9,871 nt of DNA from positions 1 to 9,871 of the forward strand of contig JAGVJW010000005.1 of the NCBI GenBank assembly GCA_020050895.1, given 5' to 3'. The notes beneath the pieces are model-generated. The model made no database searches. It was not told the DNA's origin and saw only the letters and a list, made by a program, of their open reading frames with translations. The stretch comes from a bacterium (lineage in GTDB: Bacteria; Bacteroidota; Ignavibacteria; Kapaibacteriales; Kapaibacteriaceae). Positions 5,363-9,871 of the stretch are shown here, piece by piece; position 1 is the first letter of the stretch, and each line of letters opens with the position of its first letter. The translations under genes and the position numbers were made by a program.

Positions 5363-6499
5363 TCAGGCATTGATTGATGTTGCCGGGGCTTTCCGTCGGT
5401 ACACTCCAGCATGCGAAGATATGTTGAGTAACACCCCAACTGCGATTGCGCTAAAGAACACGCTAGACCCTCCGTAACTGATAAATGGCATTGGCAAACC
5501 TGTTGTTGGCAGGAGCCCACACGTTACCCCAGCGTTCACGAGGGCATAACTGGCAAGTGTGGTTGTTATTCCACCCGCCAGCAGCCTGCCAAATGCATCG
5601 GGTGCCTTGCGCGCAACGCCAAATCCACGCCACATCACTAAAACGAATGCGCCAACCAGTAGGGCAACACCAATAAACCCGTACTCCTCGCCAACAATGC
5701 TAAAAATAAAATCTCCGTAAGACTCCGGAAGAAACCAATCGCGCTGTCGGCTCTGCCCGGGTCCCAGTCCGGTAATACCGCCATTGCCGAACGCTATGAG
5801 AGCCTGATTCAGTTGATAGGAGACGGATTCATCCACATTGTCCATTCCGAAAAACGCCATCAGACGTTGGAGTCTGTACTCGGCAGTAACGGCATACAGG
5901 CCCCCTACAATAATCCCCAAAATTACAATTGCGGAGAGGTGAATCGGGCGTACGTCTGCAAGGAAGAGCATTGCCAGAACGATGAGGAAGATGACGAATG
6001 ATGTAGACAGATTCGGCTGCAATGCCACGAGTATGCACACGGGGATTGTCCATGCCATCACTGGGAGAATTGCCTTCCGCCATTCGCCAAGGATTGCCTT
6101 TTTTGAACTAAGGATAACGGCTGTGTGTAGCACAAGGGTGAACTTTGCTAACTCTGAGGGTTGAAAGTTGACGGGACCTATGTGAACCCACCGAGAAGCA
6201 CCCTTTACTTGTGCGCCAACAAGCAAAACCATCACAAGGAATCCAACAGCAATCAACAACGATGTGGCCGATATGCGCTCCCAAAAATGGTAATCGAGTT
6301 TTGCTACGGCAATCATCAGCACCAAACCCAGTAGAACACGTATGGCGTGGTTCCAGAACAGTTGTTCCGACGAACCAAATTTGACGGCAGCAAACGAAGA
6401 GCTGGCACTGTAAACAAAAGCTACGCTAAACATCAACAGCCCGGCAATGGGTAGCAAAATCAGCCAGTCGATATGCCCCGGCTCATTTGGCGGCGTCAT
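5363..6499 (-). CDS. ftsW: FtsW/RodA-family (SEDS) peptidoglycan glycosyltransferase, probably FtsW
   Basis: The 378-residue polytopic membrane protein has about ten hydrophobic segments and the SEDS signatures: QPSELAKF (113-120), ALIAFGNGGITGLGPGQSRQ (233-252), LPESYGDFIFSIVGEEYGFIG (257-277) and GLPMPFISYGGSS (334-346). SEDS proteins polymerise lipid II into glycan strands together with a class B PBP; FtsW does so at the division septum. Asp263 in the LPES-x-x-DFIF motif corresponds to the essential catalytic Asp of the family. FtsW is favoured over RodA because of the GLGPGQSRQRDWFLPE stretch. The normally well-conserved QPDLGT motif is QPNLST here (161-166). The start codon overlaps the histidine kinase stop as ATGA. 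No murein ligase, PBP or other division gene is adjacent in the window, so it is outside a classical dcw cluster. Confidence 0.88.
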   Translation of the reverse strand: MTPPNEPGHIDWLILLPIAGLLMFSVAFVYSASSSFAAVKFGSSEQLFWNHAIRVLLGLVLMIAVAKLDYHFWERISATSLLIAVGFLVMVLLVGAQVKGASRWVHIGPVNFQPSELAKFTLVLHTAVILSSKKAILGEWRKAILPVMAWTIPVCILVALQPNLSTSFVIFLIVLAMLFLADVRPIHLSAIVILGIIVGGLYAVTAEYRLQRLMAFFGMDNVDESVSYQLNQALIAFGNGGITGLGPGQSRQRDWFLPESYGDFIFSIVGEEYGFIGVALLVGAFVLVMWRGFGVARKAPDAFGRLLAGGITTTLASYALVNAGVTCGLLPTTGLPMPFISYGGSSVFFSAIAVGVLLNISSHAGVYRRKAPATSINA

Positions 6500-7731
6500 G
6501 GTAGCTCAAGAATAAATGTTGTTCCCACACCAACCTGAGAATCTTTGACGTTCAACTTTCCACCGTGATATTCTTCGACGATTCGTTTTGATAGCGACAT
6601 ACCGAGCCCCCATCCGCGCCGCTTTGTTGTAAAGCCAGGCTGAAAGACTCTCTTCCTTACGGCAGCAGTCATGCCCTTGCCATTGTCACTCACTAAAACC
6701 ACAATTCCGCTTCGGGGATTTCTCGACATCTGAATTTTGATAACGCCATCCTGACGCTCAATTGCTTCTACAGCATTCCTGATGAGATTCTCAAACACCC
6801 ATTCGAATAGCTCGGCGCTGATGTTGGCGTGCACCGTGGGGTCTAACGTCCGCTCGATGACAACCCTTCTGCCAAGATTAGGCAGACGTGTTTCAAAATA
6901 CAAGCAGACGCGTTCTATTACTTCGCTGATAGGAGTATTGACGAGCTGGGGCTGCGATCCGATTTTGCTAAATCTGTTTGCTATCACATTCAGGCGGGCC
7001 ACGTCCTGTTCCATTTCGCCCGACGTTTTTTCAACTAAGGCTGGATCTTTTGCATTCGATCGCAATATCTCCAGCCATGCAAGTAAGCTTGAAAGGGGCG
7101 TGCCAAGCTGGTGAGCAGCCTCTTTAGCCATGCCTACCCAAATATTGCTTTCTTCATTTTTTCTAATTGTACTAAAGGCTACATATCCGATAATGATGAA
7201 AGCTGTGACGATAAGAATTTCCACATAGGGCATGAACCGCAAGCGCCTGACAATTTCAGAGTTGGTGAAGAACATTTTTTGAATCACTCTGCCGCTCGGA
7301 TCGGTGATCTCAAACGGAGGATAGTCGCGCCGCATATCGGCAATCAATTCAATCATCCTGCTCCGCTGCTGTTCGATGGTTAGCGTTGAGTCAAGATCGA
7401 CATTGAGTAAAAATTGTTCAAAGGGAAATATCGGCTGCTCGTTCCGATCGGTTATTACAACGGGAAATGTTATGGATGTGCTAGCTATATCCAGATAGAA
7501 TAATAAGTCCTGGTCGTTTGCTTCCTGAGCAGAACGAGCAAGGAGGTTTGCATAGAGTTCAACGGTACGAGATTCGTTGCGAACTAATTCGTCGACAATC
7601 GTTTTGGTGTATAACAGCACTGCAGCCATGATAGACAGGCCAATAACTGTTAGGAGTACCTTGATCTGCCATTTGGAGATTGTTGCTCGTCCGAACCGAA
7701 CCCTGTCAATCTCGCTACCTGGCAACTGCAC
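6496..7731 (-). CDS. Membrane-bound sensor histidine kinase
   Basis: With the start chosen here the protein has 411 residues. It has a transmembrane segment at about 23-42, an extracytoplasmic domain of about 125 residues, a second transmembrane segment at about 169-188, and a cytoplasmic kinase. The H box is MAKEAAHQLGTPLSSLLAWL with phospho-acceptor His207. The ATP-binding domain shows the N box (ENLIRNAVEAI), G1 (SDNGKGM), F box (FQPGFTTK) and G2 (RGWGLGMSLSKRIV). It would sense an envelope signal and pass phosphate to a response regulator, but none is encoded in the window. I chose the GTG at 7731 because GGAG sits 7 nt upstream and it overlaps hisS by only 17 nt. The frame is also open to a GTG at 7800 (434 residues), but that overlaps hisS by 86 nt and has a poorer ribosome site. 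Co-location with hisS and ftsW suggests co-transcription with core genes. Confidence 0.9.
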   Translation of the reverse strand: MQLPGSEIDRVRFGRATISKWQIKVLLTVIGLSIMAAVLLYTKTIVDELVRNESRTVELYANLLARSAQEANDQDLLFYLDIASTSITFPVVITDRNEQPIFPFEQFLLNVDLDSTLTIEQQRSRMIELIADMRRDYPPFEITDPSGRVIQKMFFTNSEIVRRLRFMPYVEILIVTAFIIIGYVAFSTIRKNEESNIWVGMAKEAAHQLGTPLSSLLAWLEILRSNAKDPALVEKTSGEMEQDVARLNVIANRFSKIGSQPQLVNTPISEVIERVCLYFETRLPNLGRRVVIERTLDPTVHANISAELFEWVFENLIRNAVEAIERQDGVIKIQMSRNPRSGIVVLVSDNGKGMTAAVRKRVFQPGFTTKRRGWGLGMSLSKRIVEEYHGGKLNVKDSQVGVGTTFILELP

Positions 7732-8962
7732 GTTCGATCTCCGTGTTGGGTACTGTTGTCTGCGTGCCGCTATCCATCTCTCGGATAATTGCTGTTCCAC
7801 TGGCTAATTCATCGTCACCTATCAAAACGGCATATCGCGCATTAACCCTCGCAGCATCTTTTAGCTGTGCCTTTGGTGAGCGTCTTAGAACATCTGTGAT
7901 TACGCTGAAGGCATTGCGGCGCATACGCAATGCTATCAGGTGTACCGGTATGCGCGCCGCCTCGCCGAAGGCACAGATGTAAACGTCCGGACGCACTTGT
8001 GTATTCTGCATATCCTGTTGTTGCAAGATCAGCATCAATCGTTCAACACCTGCCGAGAATCCCACGGCAGGAACGTTGGTTCCTCCCAGCATTGCGAACA
8101 ACGGATCGTAACGTCCGCCGGCACAGACAGTGTTCTGAGCTCCCAACGCCGGGCTAGTGAACTCAAAGACAGTGTGGCTGTAATAGTCGAGGCCGCGAAC
8201 GAGTCGTGAGTTAACCACAAACTGTATGCCCACCATTGCAAGCTGTGCCTTAACCGAATCAAAGTGGTTGAGGCTAACAGCATCGAGGAAATCGAGGAGG
8301 ACTGGCGCATCAGCCACAACGTGCTTGTCTGCTTCATCTTTGGAATCGAGGATTCTCAATGGATTTACTATCAGACGATTTTTACTTTCGGCAGACAACT
8401 TATCTGCCTTCCCGTTCAAATACTCAACAAGAGCAGACCTATACTCCACACGAGCTTCGGTGGATCCCAGTGTGTTGAGCTCGAGCGTTACATCCTTGAG
8501 CTGCAAAGAACGCAAAACCTCTGACGCAAGTTCGATGATTTCAACGTCGGCTTCTGGATGCGCCGACCCCAAGAGCTCTGCGCCATACTGATGAAACTGA
8601 CGATAGCGCCCTTTCTGCGGACGTTCATATCTGAACAACGCACCCATGTACCACAATCGTGTTGTTGGTGCATTGCGTAGAAGGTTGTGCTCTATGGCGG
8701 CGCGAACAATCGGCGCAGTCATTTCGGGCCGCAGAGTAAGTGAATCTCCACCCCTGTCGGCAAACGTGTACATTTCCTTGCCAACAATATCCGTTCCCTC
8801 ACCAACTCCACGCGCAAATAACTCTGTGTGTTCGAGCAGAGGTGTGCGAAACTCAGCGTACCCAAACGCTGCAGAGAGTGAACGGAACGTTTCTTCCAGA
8901 AAATGCCATGCAGACATCTCGTCACCAAAGATGTCTCTCATTCCGCGGACAGAGCTAATCAT
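7715..8962 (-). CDS. hisS: Histidyl-tRNA synthetase
   Basis: This enzyme charges tRNA-His with histidine using ATP in the cytoplasm. The 415-residue protein is close to the usual bacterial length and has the class II and HisRS-specific motifs in order: the N-terminal SSVRGMRDI, TLRPEMTAP (76-84), motif 2 FRYERPQKGRYRQFHQ (110-125), the histidine-binding RGLDYYSHTVFEF (256-268), AGGRYD (281-286) and motif 3 GFSAGVERL (301-309). The anticodon-binding domain runs from about 325 to the end. The ATG at 8962 gives the expected N-terminus and lies 20 nt after the PtsN-like stop. Its 3' end overlaps the histidine kinase start. Nothing looks damaged. Confidence 0.97.
   Translation of the reverse strand: MISSVRGMRDIFGDEMSAWHFLEETFRSLSAAFGYAEFRTPLLEHTELFARGVGEGTDIVGKEMYTFADRGGDSLTLRPEMTAPIVRAAIEHNLLRNAPTTRLWYMGALFRYERPQKGRYRQFHQYGAELLGSAHPEADVEIIELASEVLRSLQLKDVTLELNTLGSTEARVEYRSALVEYLNGKADKLSAESKNRLIVNPLRILDSKDEADKHVVADAPVLLDFLDAVSLNHFDSVKAQLAMVGIQFVVNSRLVRGLDYYSHTVFEFTSPALGAQNTVCAGGRYDPLFAMLGGTNVPAVGFSAGVERLMLILQQQDMQNTQVRPDVYICAFGEAARIPVHLIALRMRRNAFSVITDVLRRSPKAQLKDAARVNARYAVLIGDDELASGTAIIREMDSGTQTTVPNTEIERAVAR
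7739..7742 (-). promoter_or_regulatory. Shine-Dalgarno GGAG that decides the histidine kinase start
   Basis: GGAG on the minus strand lies 7 nt upstream of the GTG at 7731, inside the 3' end of hisS. The farther GTG at 7800 has only AGGTGA about 14 nt away. This supports the 411-residue form of the kinase. Confidence 0.5.
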
Positions 8963-8982
8963 TTAGAGTACGAAACTAGTGT

Positions 8983-9453
8983 TCACGCACGCTCCTCTTC
9001 GTGTGCTGCAAACAGATCGAGCACTTCTTCCGTAGTGGTTGCGCCGAGAAGCGATGTTCGGAATTGCTCAGACCCAACCATTCTCGAAATTCGGCTAAGA
9101 AGTCTGAGGTGTACGCCAACGTTGCCATCGGTGCCAACCAACAGCAACACAATGGTAACTGGCTTATCATCGAGTGCATCGAAGTCGATTGGATTGCGCA
9201 GCGTTGCCAATGCAGCGAGTGACGATTCTACTAACGATGTTTTTCCATGGGGCAACGCAACACCATTACCAATACCCGTCGACATCAGCCGCTCACGCTC
9301 CATAATTACGCGCAGCAGCTCGTCTCTGTCGCGGACCTTGCCAGTTGCCGATAGAACATCAACTAATTGAGTAAGAGCGTCAGTCTTATCGACGGCATCC
9401 ATATTTAGTCGAATACAGGAAGGGGCAAGGATATCGGTGATTTTTAAGTCCAT
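8983..9453 (-). CDS. ptsN: PTS IIA domain protein, PtsN-like (fructose/nitrogen type)
   Basis: The 156-residue single-domain protein matches PTS EIIA-2 (fructose/mannitol/nitrogen type) in length and motifs: MDLKITDILAPSCIRL at the start, ERERLMSTGIGNGVALPHGK with phospho-accepting His69, a central LLLVGTDGNVGVHLRLLSRI and a C-terminal TTTEEVLDLFAAHEE. In the regulatory PtsN branch the protein is phosphorylated by an HPr-like partner and controls other proteins rather than transporting sugar; no transporter IIB/IIC gene is nearby, which supports regulation. The ATG at 9453 gives the family's normal start and a 7-nt gap to the previous gene. An ATG at 9498 would add 15 residues and overlap that gene by 38 nt. 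The partner phosphotransferases are not in the window, so its phosphate donor is unknown. Confidence 0.9.
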   Translation of the reverse strand: MDLKITDILAPSCIRLNMDAVDKTDALTQLVDVLSATGKVRDRDELLRVIMERERLMSTGIGNGVALPHGKTSLVESSLAALATLRNPIDFDALDDKPVTIVLLLVGTDGNVGVHLRLLSRISRMVGSEQFRTSLLGATTTEEVLDLFAAHEEERA

Positions 9454-9460
9454 GTCTTCA

Positions 9461-9871
9461 TCAATTACTATCGCGCCACTGCGCCACGAGTTGTGCAAAT
9501 CTATCCCGCACTGTTTGTGCTTCGTTAATTGTATTAGCTTCGGCAGTTACCACAAACAACGCGTCTTCTTTATCCGGGGCCAGCAGTACTGTCCGTTCGC
9601 CTTCAACAATCTTAACACCATCAATCAGCAGCCGATTTTTGTCTTCGGAGAACTCCATGGCACGGCGCATTACACGCCCCTTAACTTCCCATGGACAGAC
9701 AATACTAGCCGTTGCCTGATGCCGCTTGGGTAGAGACCTATCGAGTTCGCTCAGCTGATATCCCGTAAGTGCCACCATTTGCAGAATCCTGCATGCAGAG
9801 AACATTCCGTCGGCAGCAGAAAGGAACTCAGGAAAAATAAAGCCGCCTCGAGTACCGCCTACAAAAACAAC
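9461..9871 (-). CDS. Phosphohexomutase C-terminal part, probably of a nucleotidyltransferase/phosphomannomutase fusion (partial)
   Basis: The frame is open from the right edge to a TGA at 9461, giving the last 136 residues. It begins VVFVGGTRGGFIFPEFLSAA and continues DGMFSACRILQMVA and LSELDRSLPK, the end of domain 3 and the sugar-binding loop of alpha-D-phosphohexomutases. The C-terminal domain ends with GERTVLLAPDKEDALFVVTAEA. In standard phosphoglucosamine or phosphomannomutases this place holds the phosphate-binding R-x-SGTEP loop. The loop is absent, and an LPDPD-like segment replaces it, as in mannose-1-phosphate guanylyltransferase/phosphomannomutase-type fusion proteins. The sugar-loop glutamate of GE-x-S is also missing (GGTRGG). 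The fusion assignment is inferred, because the N-terminal part is outside the window. It would feed sugar-nucleotide synthesis for envelope glycans. Confidence 0.8.
   Translation of the reverse strand, partial: VVFVGGTRGGFIFPEFLSAADGMFSACRILQMVALTGYQLSELDRSLPKRHQATASIVCPWEVKGRVMRRAMEFSEDKNRLLIDGVKIVEGERTVLLAPDKEDALFVVTAEANTINEAQTVRDRFAQLVAQWRDSN

Noticed and set aside
8226..8591. A 121-codon plus-strand open frame inside hisS.
   Set aside because: It is antisense to a complete, motif-rich hisS and its composition (Ser/Thr/Arg-rich) is typical of a shadow frame.

Overview
The window looks like bacterial chromosome from the Bacteroidota/Chlorobiota side of the tree, possibly Kapaibacteria-like. 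The lineage is an inference. It rests on a Bacteroidetes-type integrase with an N-terminal arm-binding domain, a TAnnTTTG-type -7 promoter element in front of the tRNA gene, weak Shine-Dalgarno sites at most starts, and a secreted WD40 plus OmpA-like gene pair. All complete genes read on the minus strand, so the gene order is best read from right to left.

Right part (4916-9871) is a compact, mostly housekeeping gene run: the C-terminal end of a phosphohexomutase (probably the sugar-nucleotidyltransferase/mutase fusion type), a PtsN-like PTS IIA protein, histidyl-tRNA synthetase (hisS), a membrane sensor histidine kinase, an FtsW-type SEDS glycosyltransferase and a MerR-family regulator. Gaps are 7-30 nt or short overlaps (ATGA between kinase and ftsW), which suggests co-transcription. 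Middle part (3031-4873) has a secreted seven-bladed WD40 protein followed 1 nt later by a secreted protein with an OmpA-like C-terminal domain, an arrangement that recalls TolB/Pal.

From 2811 to 3030 there is a dense intergenic repeat patch: two 63-bp copies (61/63 identical) carrying a 14-bp-stem hairpin built from GGTGCC/GGCACC units, plus degenerate CCTGGCAC fragments. Next comes tRNA-Cys(GCA) at 2737-2810 with an encoded CCA.

The left part (1-2736) looks like the end of an integrative element inserted at the 3' end of tRNA-Cys. Between the tRNA and the integrase start lie a 10-bp-phased TGTTTC triplet and a nested set of four ACTGAC motifs with a perfect 14-bp inverted repeat. The tyrosine integrase follows. 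It overlaps by ATGA a 337-residue protein of unknown function with an excisionase/MerR-like helix-turn-helix at its C-terminus. A convergent, partial reading frame enters from the left edge and may be element cargo. The other end of the element is outside the window.
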